In this document: positions 34,580-46,734 of the stretch, in pieces
Layout: each line of letters starts with the position of its first letter
Numbering within the stretch: the first letter of the stretch is position 1
DNA from: Eucalyptus grandis
Taxonomy: Eukaryota; Streptophyta; Magnoliopsida; Myrtales; Myrtaceae
DNA: 64,000 nt
Direction of reading: 5' to 3'
NCBI RefSeq assembly: GCF_016545825.1
Contig: NC_052617.1
Location: forward strand, 56,686,472-56,750,471
Made by a program: the position numbers and the translations under genes
The notes under the pieces: generated by a model
Database searches by the model: none
What the model saw: the letters and a program-made list of their open reading frames with translations, nothing else
Told to the model about the DNA's origin: nothing

Positions 34580-35618
34580 TCACCGTTGATGGAGGTTGCA
34601 ATTCGCATATGGCCTTAGCCTTGGATGGGTCAATCTCAATCCCCTTATCGCTACAATGAATCCGAGTAATTTACCGGATGTTGCCCCGAACACGCATTTA
34701 GTGGGATTTAGCCGAAGCTTGAATTCACGGAGTCGATCAAACAACTTCTTCGGGGTTTCTACATGGCTTCTTCCAGGCCGAGTCTTTGCAATCATATCAT
34801 CAACATAGACTTCAATCTCCTGATGCATCATATCATGGAATAGTGTTACCATGGCTCGTTGGTAAGTTGCCCCTGCATTTTTGAGTCCGAAGGGCATGAC
34901 CTTGTAATGAAAGGTCCCCCACGGGGTGATAAATGCAGTCTTTTCCTTGTCTTCCTCCTTCATCCTTATCTGATTGTATCCGGAAAACCCATCCATAAAT
35001 GAGAATAGTTCAAATCCGGCAGTACTATCCACGAGGACATCTATGTGAGGCAGCGGGAAATCATCTTTTGGGCTAGCCTTGTTCAGATCTTGATAGTTGA
35101 CGCAAACTCGAACTCGACCATCCTTCTTCATCACCAGCACGATATTAGCCACCCATTCAGGGTATTGTGAGACTTCAATGAATCCCACCTTCAGAAGCTT
35201 CATCACCTCTTCCTCTATCTTCTTTGAGAGCTCGGGCTTAGTTCTCCGGAGCCTTTGCTTCTTAGGTGGTACGTCCGGATTAGTAGGCAAGCAATGCTCG
35301 ACGATTGATGGGTCTAAACCAGGCATGTCAGCATAGGTCCATGCAAAGACATCCTGGTATTCCTTTAGTAGCTGAGTTAGGCACTCGGCCTCGTCTTCGG
35401 GAAGATTTGCCCCAATTTTAATTTCTTTGACTTCTTCGGTGTCACCTAAATTAATAGTGACAGTCTGCTCGGATGTGAGAGCCTTGGCTTTTTCATGTTG
35501 CTCCCAGCTTCGTTGCACCTCAATGGAATCTTCATTCAAGTCATCGAGGTCGTCAATGTCAGCATTTGTTGCATTGGGCTGGGCCATTTCCATACTTTTG
35601 TATGCCGTAAGATTGCTC
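34580..35618 (-). pseudogene. pol: Reverse transcriptase of the Tat/Ogre-like element
   Basis: Uninterrupted from 35618 to about 34690 on the minus strand, the best-preserved part of pol. Motifs: YQDVFAWTYADMPGLDPSIV, VANIVLVMKKDGRVRVCVNY, LNKASPKDDFPLPHID, GFSGYNQIRMKEEDKEKTAF, VMPFGLKNAGATYQRAM and the catalytic IEVYVDDMIAKT. Acidic N-terminal linker (IDDLDDLNEDSIEV) before it. The open frame formally extends to 35755 through the candidate intron; the true upstream border is uncertain. Confidence 0.92.
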
Positions 35619-36030
35619 CTGAGACATGAAGTAAATAAATTAGAAAGACAGACAAAGTAATCTATGTTTTTGTTTTTATGTTTTTGTTGTTTTTTTTTTT
35701 GTTGTTTTTTTTTGAAATTTTGGCAAAAACATTTTTTTTTAAAACATTTTAACATGAGAAAGCATGATGGAGCCGTGCCTCGGAATTCTCCTTGGATTTT
35801 CTTTTTCTTTTATCGGTTGGATATCATCACCGGGCTGGTTTGGTGTACCTCATCATGCCCTCAAAATAAAACTTGTAATTTTATTGATATTCATCAATCA
35901 ATTACATTTATTGAATGGAAATGCAATTTTCAAGCCCTAAAAAGAAAGCGAAAAGGAAGAAATCAAAAACAAGCCCTAGAAAGCAATAAAAATTCCCCAG
36001 GGGAATGTAAGAAAGCAATAAATGAGTTAC
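35619..36030 (-). other. Candidate intron between protease and RT
   Basis: On the minus strand a donor-like AAGA/GTAACT at 36030 and an acceptor at 35619 with a long pyrimidine-rich run ending CATGTCTCAG/GAGC. The coding character drops between them (poly-A and T-rich). Ogre elements are known to splice an intron at this point. The phases on the two sides do not match as read, which a single-base error could explain, so this is only a candidate. Confidence 0.35.
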
Positions 36031-36428
36031 TCTTGTGGGCTAGAGCCCATCTTCCCCGAGGTCCTTCGTCAATGGCCCCTATGAAGACATCATCGAAGAG
36101 ACTAGAGATTCCTTCCAATGCATTTTCGGGGTTTTCGATCTCCGGGGTGTCGGATCATCCATGCCACCCCATCCATCCGGGACAATGTCGCGGGGATCAA
36201 TATAGAAACCGGGAGGAGCCGAATACTTCACCGGATAGTCGAATTTTCCGCTTGGCTGCCCTGTGGTATCTATTACTTCGCTTCATCCCGCATCATTATG
36301 GGAGGACCAGGAATGTCTCGCGAATGTTTGGGAGTATTGGGTTTTGCCTTTCTTGCTCGTGGTCGGGTGGCGGGTTTCGCCTTTCCTGTCTTCGTCCTCC
36401 GAACTTTCCCCAACTCTTCGATGGTACC

Positions 36429-37581
36429 CTAATCCAAGAAGACGGGACCCTCGAGGGGCTTCAATGGGGTTTCGAATCCCTCGACCATTTCTTCCAAGGC
36501 CACCGCCAGAATAAAACCATTCCCAACCATCATCCTTCCTACCATTAGAGTAGCATTTGAAACTTCGGGAGTTGGTGGTGGTGAGTCTCGAGAAGCATGA
36601 ATAGTGGATACCAACTCAAATGAGTGGTAGCTCGATTCGAACTCAAAGTCTGGCTCTACATAGGGGATAGCTGTCTCATGATAAATTCGGTGATCTTCTT
36701 CGCCATAGACAGTGACTAGCTTCCCTTTGATTACGAATTTCACAGCTTGATGTAGACTTGATGGTACCGCCCCAGCCAGTATGAATCCAAGGACGACCCA
36801 AGAGGAAATTAAAAGCGGTAGGGATATCCATTACACGGAAAGGAACATTGAAAACCACCGGCCCTATTTGCACATCGAGGTGAATCTCCCCAAGCACCTC
36901 CTTCTTTGTACCATCAAAAGCTCGGACGAAGTCTTTGCAAAGCATGTATCCTGGACGGGTCCACCTTAAGGCGATGAAGAGTGGCCGGTGGACATATGTT
37001 TAGGGCGGACCCATTATCAATGAGTACTCGAGACACATGAGAAGCCTTATGCTTGACGGATACATAGAGTGCCTTGTTATGCCCCCTACCCTCAAGAGGG
37101 AATTCCTCATCGAAAAGGCAATCATGTCCTTAAGAAGGATCGATCCCACAAAGTCTTCCAACTTGTCTGCCTCGACCGTTTCAGGTACACGAATTTCACT
37201 TAACACCTTCATTAGAGACTTTTGATGCACTGGGGATGTAAGCAGGAGTTCAAGCAAAGAAATCTGGGCGGGCATCTTTCGTAACTGTTCGACCACCTTG
37301 TACTCGCTTGCTTTGATCACGGCCAGAAACTCCTTAACCTCTTCATCGGTGACAGGTTTTGCGGGTTGAGTATTAGTTTGAGAATAAGTCCGACCAGACC
37401 TTGTAACGAGGTCAACATCTAGGTCATAGGACCAAGGGACCGCCTTATTGTTGACATATTCATACGGTTGAGGCATTTCAATCATTATCTCATCGTCGGA
37501 TGCATCTTCAAGTGGGGGCATGTCCACGAGTGAAGGATCAACTTCCTCTTTATCGCATTGAGCGCTTGCTCCTCCTCCCAA
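36429..37581 (-). pseudogene. pro: Protease region of the Tat/Ogre-like element
   Basis: The spacer VVEQLRKMPAQISLLELLL (37000-37581), typical of the stretch before the protease in this lineage, is followed by the active site IDNGSALN at 37007-37021 in a shifted frame, and by FNFLLGRPWIH in 36676-36945. DNG in place of DSG or DTG is common in this lineage. The third piece (36429-36743) contains FVIKGKLVTVYGEED. At least two frameshifts. Confidence 0.82.
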
Positions 37582-37643
37582 TCAATAATGATGGGGGAAA
37601 TAGTGGAAACTATAGAGTTATGGTCGCATACACGATGATTCCG

Positions 37644-39153
37644 TCATCCACCATCCCGGTGACTCTTTCCTTCATCGGTGAAAGAGGAACATCCTCCCGA
37701 TCTGGATAATATCCAGCTCTTACCAAGCCATTGTAAGCATCTCGCCACATGTACCTTCGAGTTCTTGATTCGACCAACTTCGGGCTCTAGGATAGCATTG
37801 ACCGTACCTTCATGCTCCGGTAACGGATTTTTCTTGACGTTTGGCCGAGCAGTCTGAAATGAAAAGGCCTTTGTGTCCAAGAGGTTTTGGATCTTGTGTT
37901 TCAAGGTGAAACATTCATCGTTGAATGTCCCAATTCACCGCTATGATAGTCGCACTTCTTCGTCGAGTCGTAACTACGAATGCTTTCGCGGTTAGGGCGC
38001 TTTGGTTCGCTAGTAAGCAATCCTTTCTTTCTTAGAATTGCCAACACTTGGGATGGAGATCCGGGGAGAGGAGAGAACTGCCTTCTTGCTTGGGCAAATG
38101 ATTGACGGCCGGTAGCTTGCTGTTGCTTTGGATTCATCTGGATAGCCGGGGTGCGATTGGCATTTTCCTGGCTATAAGCCATATTTACGTCTACAGCAGT
38201 CTCCTTCTCTTTCTTGGCAGAGAATCTTCTACTCGATGGTTCAGTAAACCATCCTTCCCTTATTCCCATCTCGATTTGTTCCCCACGAAATAAGCTGATT
38301 GAAGCTTTCAACGTACGTGCTGGCCATCCGAATACGAAACTCGATGGGAGAGTTTTGATAAATAACTTCATCAGCTCCTTGTCGGTAGGCTCGGGGTGAT
38401 TTGAGCTGCGATTTCGCCATCTCACGGCATACTCTTTGAATGACTCGCTCCTCTTTTTCTCCATCCTCTCGAGATCCTCTCGGGAAGGTGCAATATCCAT
38501 GTTGAACTTGTATTGTTTGAGAAATGCGTCAGCCACTTCATTCAGTGTCGAGTAGGTTCACATTCTTCATGACATACCAATTTAGTGCAGCCCAGTCAAA
38601 CTTGCATGGAATGATTGGATCATGAGAGGCTCGTTTTGACATATTGAGCCATACGCACATGGTACATCTGAAGATGAGCTTTTGGGCAGGAAGTACCATC
38701 GTATTTCTCAAAATCCGGCATTTTGAATTTCTTTGGCATCTTGACTTTCTCGTACACGGACAAGTCGAACGGGAGTGAACTCTGTGACTCCTGCAGTTGT
38801 TTCAACTTTTCTTCCATTTTAGCAAAGCGTTCATCCTGCTCCGTCTTAGGGATGTTGACAAGCTTAGCCTTTTCCACATTGATCGAGAATGGATCATCTT
38901 CCAGTCCGGGCATGTCATCGTCAATCGTTTGAACCTTGTTTGCTTGCTTTGGGATAACCACTTCAGGAAGAGCAGGTGCAGCTGTTGGATTTGCCTGGAG
39001 GAATTGGAGTTGATCCGTCACAAGTTGTAAAGAGGCGAGTACTTGTTGGAGTTGAGTCTCCACAGCGGAGACACGATCACGCATTTCGGTTTGTTCAGCC
39101 ATTCTCGCTCTTAATCGCGTGATGATGGGCGAACGTGACGGATCCGTTATCAC
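37644..39153 (-). pseudogene. gag: Gag of the Tat/Ogre-like element, frameshifted
   Basis: The first piece (38620-39153) starts with an N-terminal coiled-coil-like segment (RVSAVETQLQQVLASLQLVT) and reaches KMPDFEKYDGTSCPKAHL, the start of the gypsy capsid. After a frameshift the capsid continues in 37901-38536 (LKQYKFNMDIAPSREDLERM, SFKEYAVRWRNRSS, ELMKLFIKTLP). A CX2HXGELGHS-like pattern (CDYHSGELGHS) near 37945 is the only candidate for a zinc knuckle and is incomplete. The remainder is in 37644-37904. Confidence 0.87.
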
Positions 39154-39358
39154 CTAAAAATTAAGAAATGAACACAAATAAGTATCTCATATGAAAATAC
39201 GCCGATCCATGGCAATACTCTAGAAATTTTATTTATCAATGGAGCTTTTGACAAGCCTAGAAATTTGATATGTCCTAACAAACGAACTAGGAAAGTAAAT
39301 GACTCAAACTCCTAAACATTAATCTAAAAATGAGAATAGCAAGATTGATTCAAGCACT

Positions 39359-40742
39359 TCATTTGGCTTGATCAATATACATTCGGGACACCATTCGACG
39401 CAATCGTTTGTTCTCCTCTTGAGCTTTTTCAGCAACTCTTTTGAGGCGTTTATTCTCAGCTTGATTGGTGATCTTCAACGGCGCCTCCGGTATCTTCGGA
39501 AGCAGCTTCTCGGGAATCTTGTGTTGTTGGATGTACTTAATCGAGGCATAGTACTTCCTTTCGTGCCTTTCAACTCCTCCTCGGGCCATTTGAGCTTTCG
39601 CGGATGGCACATGTCCCACATTGATTTGATAGTGAGAATGGAATCTTCATGGCCTCGGCTTCCATCGACAAAACTGACTTGGAGTGGCTCTACTTGTAAC
39701 GCCGGGGAAGCTCTTGCACGACTTGATATTGACGAGTCACCCTAGTCGGATAGTACTCCAATGCTCCGGTGAATCCCAATAGAGGGATTGGGCCAACTCC
39801 TCCACACGAGAGTCTCGCTACCCGAACTTGGAACCATTTAGCATGCCATAGGAAACCCTTGGAAGTTGGTTTTTTCATGAAAGCTAGCCACCTAGAATAA
39901 TGATAATCCGGTGCATGTTTTTGGTTGTTCTCAAATCTCATAATAGGGTGGTTGGAATTACTAACATCATGTATAGTCATTAGACCACCAAACCCTTTTA
40001 TATGTGAAAGAAACCAAATTTGTAAAAGTTCGGGGAGAGGAATGGAGAGTCTTATCGCCACCTCTTTTGAAATGAGTGAGGGAAAGGAAAGTTTCAGTTA
40101 GAATAGTGTTTACAAAATTCTTTCCTTCCAACACTTGTTTAACTAATTGAGCGATCAAAGGGTTAATAGCATTCTTGCAGTAAGGGAAAACTATAAACCC
40201 AAAGAGAGCCAAAAGGAAAACCCTTCGCATTTGAGATGAAGTGCCTTTCTCAAAACATTGTTTCAGAAAAGATAAAGGACATGCATTGCGGTTAGCCTTT
40301 AAAACCTTTCTTAAATCGTCTTCCTTAATTCTCGAAAATCAGATAAGGTCATAACGGGATCTATTCCGATAGGTGGACTAATCAATTCAGCTTTCAAGGA
40401 TTTTCCTATGGCAATGCTATACTCTTCCAAGGTGGGAGTGAGCTCATGCTTACCGCCGAAGATAAAAGTAGAAGTCTCGGGGCACCAACAGTGGGCGAGT
40501 GCTTGGACGAGGCCGACATGGATGTTGATACGCAGCAGCGGAAGTAGTCGACCAATATGTGACTCTACAAACTGACGGCCATCTTGATCTAACTTGTCCC
40601 ACCAAATGCTAAGCTCTTCCCTTGGAGGGAAAATAATTCGAATGTCCGGTGTCCCCATTGTATATTGATCAAGACTCAGGACAATCCTAATGCCATGGAC
40701 CGACAAAATAATGCGATAAAGTAAGTAAATTGCAAAGGCCAA
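39359..40742 (-). pseudogene. ORF1 of the Tat/Ogre-like element, plant-mobile-domain-like
   Basis: Minus-strand coding upstream of gag in four overlapping pieces (40311-40742, 39967-40230, 39690-40061, 39359-39619) separated by frameshifts, about 450 codons. The first piece has WCPETSTFIFGG and ELTPTLEEYSIAIG, the pattern of the plant mobile domain (PMD), and the next has FEKGTSSSQMRRVFLLALFG. The last piece is Lys/Glu-rich with heptad leucines and may be a coiled coil. Extra ORFs ahead of gag are known in Ogre/Tat elements, with no settled function. The PMD assignment rests on pattern only. Confidence 0.7.
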
Positions 40743-41341
40743 AAATTTAGAGAACTTACTTTACCAATGATGGGCAATCACATAGACATGCGCATGTTAA
40801 GTGGCTCGATTTCTACACTATAAGGCTTATCAAAGTGAAGCCACAAGGATGATCGGACTAGCCACGAGCTTGTGGACTATGTCGGGTCCTCATGACTCCG
40901 GCTTGATCAAAGAGCCGACCCGGGTCGCGAGCATGCGGACCGAGGTGGGTACTCTTGACACCATGAAAGAAACTTCGGGATTGAGATGGGCGACTCGTAC
41001 CGCGATCATGCGGTCGGAGTGGCAAACATCTCAATACCATCCTAGATGATCCTAATGCGGGCCCAGTCCGGCGGCGGGTTGTGTGTGCAATAGTGTAGTG
41101 CTAGATGCAAGGCATGCACAACATTTTATATCAAGCAACACTTCATATATGAAAATAAACCATACATTCCTACACCTCCCTACAAAACAAAGGTTAGCAA
41201 ACACTTCCCCTTATACCTCCCATCCTGCAAAAACATTTAACACCTTAAATGTTAGGGACGTACCTGGGATCCTCGCTGCCAAACAAAAACATTTTTTTCA
41301 AAAAGAAAATTGGCCTAAGTCCACTAAAAGTTTTAACTCAA
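40743..41341 (-). other. Leader between primer site and ORF1
   Basis: No coding domain. Contains two loosely similar GC-rich segments (around 40910 and 41005, each with GCATGCGG or ATCATGCGG). Confidence 0.5.
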
Positions 41342-41360
41342 GTCCCCAGCGGAGTCGCCA
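41342..41360 (-). other. Primer binding site, tRNA-Arg type
   Basis: TGGCGACTCCGCTGGGGAC on the minus strand, three bases after the LTR. Its complement ends CGGAGTCGCCA, which fits the 3' end of a plant tRNA-Arg from memory. Tat/Ogre elements are known to use tRNA-Arg. Confidence 0.75.
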
Positions 41361-41363
41361 AGC

Positions 41364-44019
41364 TGTCGCGACCAATTTTTTCGAGGCATGAACCACCTAG
41401 GGTTTGGCTAATGGATTGTTAAGCCTAGACTTAACTCGGGCTCTCCCAAGCCCATACCATTCGCGACTTAAGTTTAAGTTCTTAACATGCAATTGATTTT
41501 CAATTAGGAGTCGCCACTAATCTATTTTTGGTGGGTCGATTAGAAACCCAAGTAAAATAATGGGAGAATTATTTTACTCCTACGAACCAGAGACTATGGG
41601 TACGGGGACTTGGTTACGCTAAAATTCTCTAACGCCCTTTCGGTACCTTTCTTTTTATTTTAATAAATGTTTGGCAAGCAGTTTGGATTGATTTTAAATC
41701 TATTTTCCTAACATGTGAGGTGACCATGCAGGTGCACAAACCACCAATTTAACACTCAAGAAAGCAAATGAATAAATTGCAGGACTTACCTCAAAGCAAC
41801 GAAAGCATCGCAATGTTAAATTAAAATCCACATCAACAACCCTAGATATGGTTTCTAATTAACACACAATTTTTATTTTGTTTTCACTTTTTAATGAAAA
41901 TCATGCAATATGCAATGCAATATTAACTAAATGACCTAATTCTAATAACATGTAATTTGAATGGCCTAGCAAAAATAATAAATGTCATGCATCTCAATGA
42001 ATTCTAACCCTAATGACGTGCATATGACAATTTTTCTTTTTCCTAAAAGAATACATTTTTATCCTAAAAAATAAAGACAAATCAACCTATGGCATTTTTT
42101 ATTTTTTTTTATGAAATTCGAAATTAGGTGAAATATGAAAATTACCTAATTAGATTAAGATCCTATTTAATTTATATTAAGAATTAGGTTGAGCCACATC
42201 CTAATTTAAACTAAAATATTATCTTAACCTAGATAATCCTAAAATGCAATCCATTTAATAAAATACCTAAACCTATAGTAAATTAAGAAATTATCTAAAT
42301 TAACTTAAGTGCAATTTCTATCCTAATATGCAATGACGTGCAAAATGTACCCTAATTCTACATGAATTATGCATGATGATTTTTTTATGTTTTTCCTTTT
42401 TTCCTTTTTTTTTTTAAATTTCAAAATTAATAATTGCCAAATAATTAAACATGCAATCCAAATTAAAAGAACTAGCAACCTAAATGAATTGATTTGATTT
42501 TTTTATTTTTTTTAAAATTCGAAATAAAATACCTATTGTGAACATGCAAACCCTAAAGCTACATTTTCTATTTTTTTTAAGAAAATTAATTTAAGCAACA
42601 CCACATCAAATCAAGCCATATTGATACACAAATTGACGAACCATATCTCGAGCATGAGATCGGGTTGGCCAATTTCACATAAATCACGAATCGGATCTCG
42701 AGCGGGAGATCGGATTGGCAATTTTAAGTGATTGCGAGTCGGATTTCGAGCTTGAAAATCGGACTGAGAATCACTAATTTCCAGGCAATTTCATGTCATG
42801 GAATTTCAATTTCAGATTAAGGAATAATTACACTAAAAAGATAAAATAAAATAGCAAAAATAATTAAAAAAATAAAATAAAGAAAATACCTAAATTTTCT
42901 TTCACTTCTCTTTTTTCTTTTCCTTTTTCCTGAAAAAGAAAAAGAAAAAGAATAAAATAAAATAAAGCTGGTGGGTCCGGCGAGGGGAAGCCTCCGGCTA
43001 GGGTTCCGCGAGGGCGTGACGGCGGCGCGGCACCTGGGGGCTTCGGCGCGGGTCGTCGGGACAGCTCAGGTCGTCGGGGCGGAAGAGGACCGCGGGCTCC
43101 GGGCTCGGGTGCGGGCGTCGCGGCGGCACGGCGGTGTCGGGACAGAGCACCGGAGCTTCGGACTGCAGGTGGAGAGATCCGGACGTCCGGATCGCGGATC
43201 TGCCGCGGCGAGGTGGGACGAACGACGGCGCCCGGGTGCATCGCGCGGGGGCGGCGGGACTCCGGTGCTGCAGGTCGGTGGCAAGGCGCTGCTCACGGGG
43301 GCGACGGACGCGGTGGAGGCGGATCGGTGGTGGTGCGGCCGCGGCGGAGATGCGGAGGTAGCCGGTGGAGGCGGTGCCGGCGCGGTCGACGACGTTGGCA
43401 CGCTGGCGCCGCGCGCATGGCGAGGGCAACCCGGCGAGGAAGATGAACAAAGTGGCGTCCCCTTTTCTTTTTTTTTTTTCTCTTTTTCTCACGTCACTCC
43501 TTGTCTCGTACTCTCTCTCTCTCTTGTTTCCCTTCTGCGACATGACTTTTCTTTTCTTTTTTTTTCTGACTTTTTTTCTCTTCAAGACAAACCAAAGACA
43601 AACGGAAGAAAGCAATTTTTCTTGATTTTTCTTTCGAATCCCCGCTCACCAGACCCCAAGAACTCCTCACGTAATTGCTCTTCAAAATTTGAAAATCCCC
43701 CCTTTGTCCGTACGTGTGCAACGCCTTTTATAGGGGAAAATTTTAGATCTTTGAAGCAAATTTTATTTCCAATTTCACTCGTGCATAATTTTCTGAATAT
43801 ATCATTGCACTACATGTGATATTCTCTTTTGTATTTTTCACATATTCTATCCAAAAAAATTCCCTTTTTGCACGAAATACACCTCGCAAAGTGTATATTA
43901 CCCAAATATGTGAAAAATCCTAATGCAATATAACACAAAATAAAATTTCCCTAAACTATATGCCATGTGATTTTTTTATTTTATAGCAAAAATTAACCCT
44001 AAAAATTTAGGTGTCAACA
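41364..44019 (-). repeat. 5' LTR (element sense) of the Tat/Ogre-like element
   Basis: On the minus strand it starts TGTTGACACC and ends GGTCGCGACA. A TATA box at 43724-43732 is followed by a purine/pyrimidine-skewed stretch and a CpG-rich island at about 42965-43450, then AT-rich sequence. Outside the island it is nearly identical to the other LTR, with mostly homopolymer-length differences. Confidence 0.95.
43724..43732 (-). promoter_or_regulatory. TATA box in the Tat/Ogre-like LTR
   Basis: TATAAAAGG on the minus strand, repeated at 29563-29571 in the other LTR. It lies about 290 bp inside the LTR start, so U3 would be roughly 320 bp and the GC island would be in the transcribed leader. 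Confidence 0.6.
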
Positions 44020-44024
44020 AATTG
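44020..44024. other. Target-site duplication AATTG, right
   Basis: Directly after the CA end of the right-hand LTR; the sequence then resumes the copy A order at 520. Confidence 0.95.
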
Positions 44025-46310
44025 TAAAAGATTATAGGTTGAGGGTAGGCGAGCCACATGCAACCCTCGACCCTCAAGATCTAACTCAATAGACTTGTGA
44101 GAGTTGACCCTCAATGATCGATCCTTAGCGACCATTGACCCTCACGTGATTGTGTCATGCAGTGTGACACAAATGTCTCTGTTGCCAGAAAACAGATGAT
44201 CTTGAAATTTTATTTGGCTCTTTACATAAAGAATATGGTACAGTAAGTCTTTTGGGTTGATTGTATCAATTAATTATTAATCATTATTATAGTATGAAAA
44301 ATAATCAATTCTAAATTCTTAATGAATATTAGAGGGAAATGCGTGCATTAAATAAAGTTTTGCCAACAAATATGATTTCTAAATTCTTAATGAATATTAG
44401 AGGGAAAATGCTAGCTAGGTTTTGTCTGTGGCTAAGAAAATAGATGCATGTAATATCTTAGGGCCTGAAGAATGGTACACCTCTGTAAAAAATCGTTGAG
44501 AGTAAAAGTCCCAATTACAAACCTATTAAATTTCTTGATTCGTTGTCCATGGATGAAGGGAAACGATTTTATCATTTAACTTTTTTGTTATATTTTTGCA
44601 AGAGGAATATATAATGCTTCCATTATGATTATTCGAAAAGAAAATGACCATTATCAACATGGTTTTGTTAATGAGTGCTTTGAGATACTTATACTAAAAA
44701 TGACAAGCTTATATTTATGAGGTGTTTAAGAGTGTCCTATTAACAAAATTCTTATTAAAATAGATACAAAAGGGCTTGGCCCCTGATTGTTGGGAGATCC
44801 ACATGGCTCATTAGTGTATAATACATTTTTTTTGGTATTGTACTTTCCAAATAACTGAATTTTCGTTATTTCTTTGGAATGTGATGAAAGTGAAGATTAA
44901 GGTTGAAGTATGTAGATTATGCTTTTAAGTTGTTTTTTTCCCCCTAGATGTAATGGCGGCTTACTTGTTTCAACAAGTGAAAAATAAAATTAACAATTAC
45001 GAGTGACATATTCTAAAATGCCATAATTTTGTAGTTTTCAATCAATTCATATCGACTTTCTCATGTGCTACCTTTTTTGGCCAAATTAATAAGTAGATGG
45101 GTGACAAACAACTAAGAGTAATTTGGAAAGAGCAAGTCAATATTGATATTAGTAAGATAATAGAGGTGTAGAGAATTGCTAATACGGACAATAGGGACAA
45201 GCGTATTTCTTAATTTGGCATCCAATTAGGTTTTAAATTTTACATTTGGATCTAATGTCATTGATGCTATGGAGTAGTGTCATTTCATCGTTAGTATCCT
45301 CACAATAAAGTCATCTTTCATAGAATATTGTAGATTACATATGCACACTATAATTTACAATTAAAATCGAGTTTTTTCTAGCATCTTTATTTTCGTTTTC
45401 ACTTAATCCACTGATGTTGATGGTTGAGGCTTAAAGCGGTTAGGAACAACATCTGCATTTGAAAGAGAGAGAAAATTATAAGAATGCGATGCCTCGTGAG
45501 AGCAACATTTTGCTTCCAAAAATTATGCGAAGATATTACTATAATAACAAAATCCAATAACAACAAATTTTCCTTTCAAGTGATTCTATTGAAACCAATT
45601 ATTGTCCAAAAGTATTAAATGGGCAATATTCATTGACTATACTATCTAGTTTGTTCCTAAAATAAAAATGAGAATGGATGAAGTGAGTTTAGATTTTAAG
45701 GTGAGTAGCTAACGTTAAAATTATTTAAAATAAAAAAGGAAAAAGGAAAAAAACAGATGTGCCTCTAGTGCCATTTTAATGGGAAGAATTTTCATTCCCC
45801 TATACAAAGAATTTACATTTTCAAGATCATCTTGCGAAGTCTTCATTCTCAAAGAGAAAAACAAGCCAAGCAAAAAGCTGACCCATCACATATCAGAAAA
45901 AAGAAATTGGCCCTCAAACTCTCAGTCTATTTCTCACCTTCGTTTAAGTTGCTTCCAATTGCCAAGTCCATAGTCTCCAACCAAAGTCAATTTTCATATT
46001 CCCTTCTTCCATTCACTCTAGCCCGCACAACACGCGCAAATTGCCAAGAAAAGTGTTCTCTAGAGGCAGAAAAGCCCTTCAAAAAGAACAAAAAGTGCTT
46101 CAATGGCTACCGAGTCAAAAAGAAGAAGAAGAAGAAAAGCACTTCAAAAAGCTGTTCTGGAAAAAATAGAAGAAGAATCAACATCTTCTTATGAAAAAAA
46201 AAAAGAATTCAAAATTGACACCCCACTCTTATAAAGCTCTTCATAGTTTCCAGTAGCACTCATCCTGACCTTTGTTTCCCAAATATACCTGCTTCCTAGG
46301 GCTTCAAGTC
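44025..46310. other. Intergenic DNA of copy B upstream of the LRR-kinase fragment
   Basis: Matches 520-1219 and 10310-11922. No gene. A local duplication of a 28 bp block (TAAATTCTTAATGAATATTA and flanks) appears at about 44310 and again near 44377, where copy A has it once. TATA box at 46230-46235. Confidence 0.65.
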
Positions 46311-46555
46311 ATGAAACTTGTGAGCATTAATTTTGGAGAGTTTCCATCATGCCCCTTGCTTCTTTGTATCGCTCTTGCCTTGTGCTTTCACCAAGTCTCT
46401 CCTACCACCGATGAAACAGATAAACTTGCACACCTCGCATTTAAGGCTGGCATAATTGGAGATCCTTTTGGCATGCTCAACTCATGGAACAGTAGCATTG
46501 GGTTTTGTCAGTGGTATGGCATTACATGCGGCTGGAGGCATAGGAGGGTCACAGT
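46311..46555 (+). pseudogene. LRR receptor-like kinase, truncated 5' end (copy B)
   Basis: Homologue of 11923-12170: ATG at 46311, signal peptide, LAFKAGIIGDPFGMLNSWNS and CQWYGITCGWRHRRVTV. Here a stop follows immediately (TAG at 46557), so the predicted product ends at about 82 residues. Shared breakpoint with copy A shows that truncation came before the duplication. Confidence 0.85.
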
Positions 46556-46674
46556 CTAGGTTTTAGGCTCCAACGGGTAGGTTTTAAGTTCCAAAAAAAT
46601 GAGGAATTTGTACCCAAGAATATGATATAGGTTCTAGGTGGAACTTGTAAGAAACCTGGAATCGCTCGTCTCTA
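46556..46674. mobile_element. hAT-like 3' end remnant (copy B)
   Basis: Partner of 12171-12282, slightly longer (an extra GATATAG near 46625). Ends ATCGCTCGTCTCTA. Same alignment to the 3' end of the complete hAT-like element. Confidence 0.6.
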
Positions 46675-46734
46675 TATGTATTTGCCATGACCACACCCAT
46701 TTTCTAGTCCCTTTTCACAAAATCAGTCAAGGCT

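Larger units (their letters stand above)
27218..44019 (-). mobile_element. Tat/Ogre-like Ty3/gypsy retrotransposon, 16.8 kb, defective
   Basis: LTRs of 2641 bp (27218-29858) and 2656 bp (41364-44019), 5 bp TSD AATTG (27213-27217 and 44020-44024), empty site at 515-519 of copy A. All genes are on the minus strand. Tat/Ogre hallmarks: great length, an extra ORF1 before gag, a tRNA-Arg-type primer site, a protease with IDNGSALN, a YVDD RT, a second RNase H domain, and a 3' UTR with a tandem array. Frames are broken many times, mostly by single-base indels; some could be consensus errors. Confidence 0.93.

Noticed and set aside
42971..43819. 282-residue plus-strand ORF in the other LTR
   Set aside because: Same GC island, antisense to the element, with no domain and no equivalent of the same length in the partner LTR.
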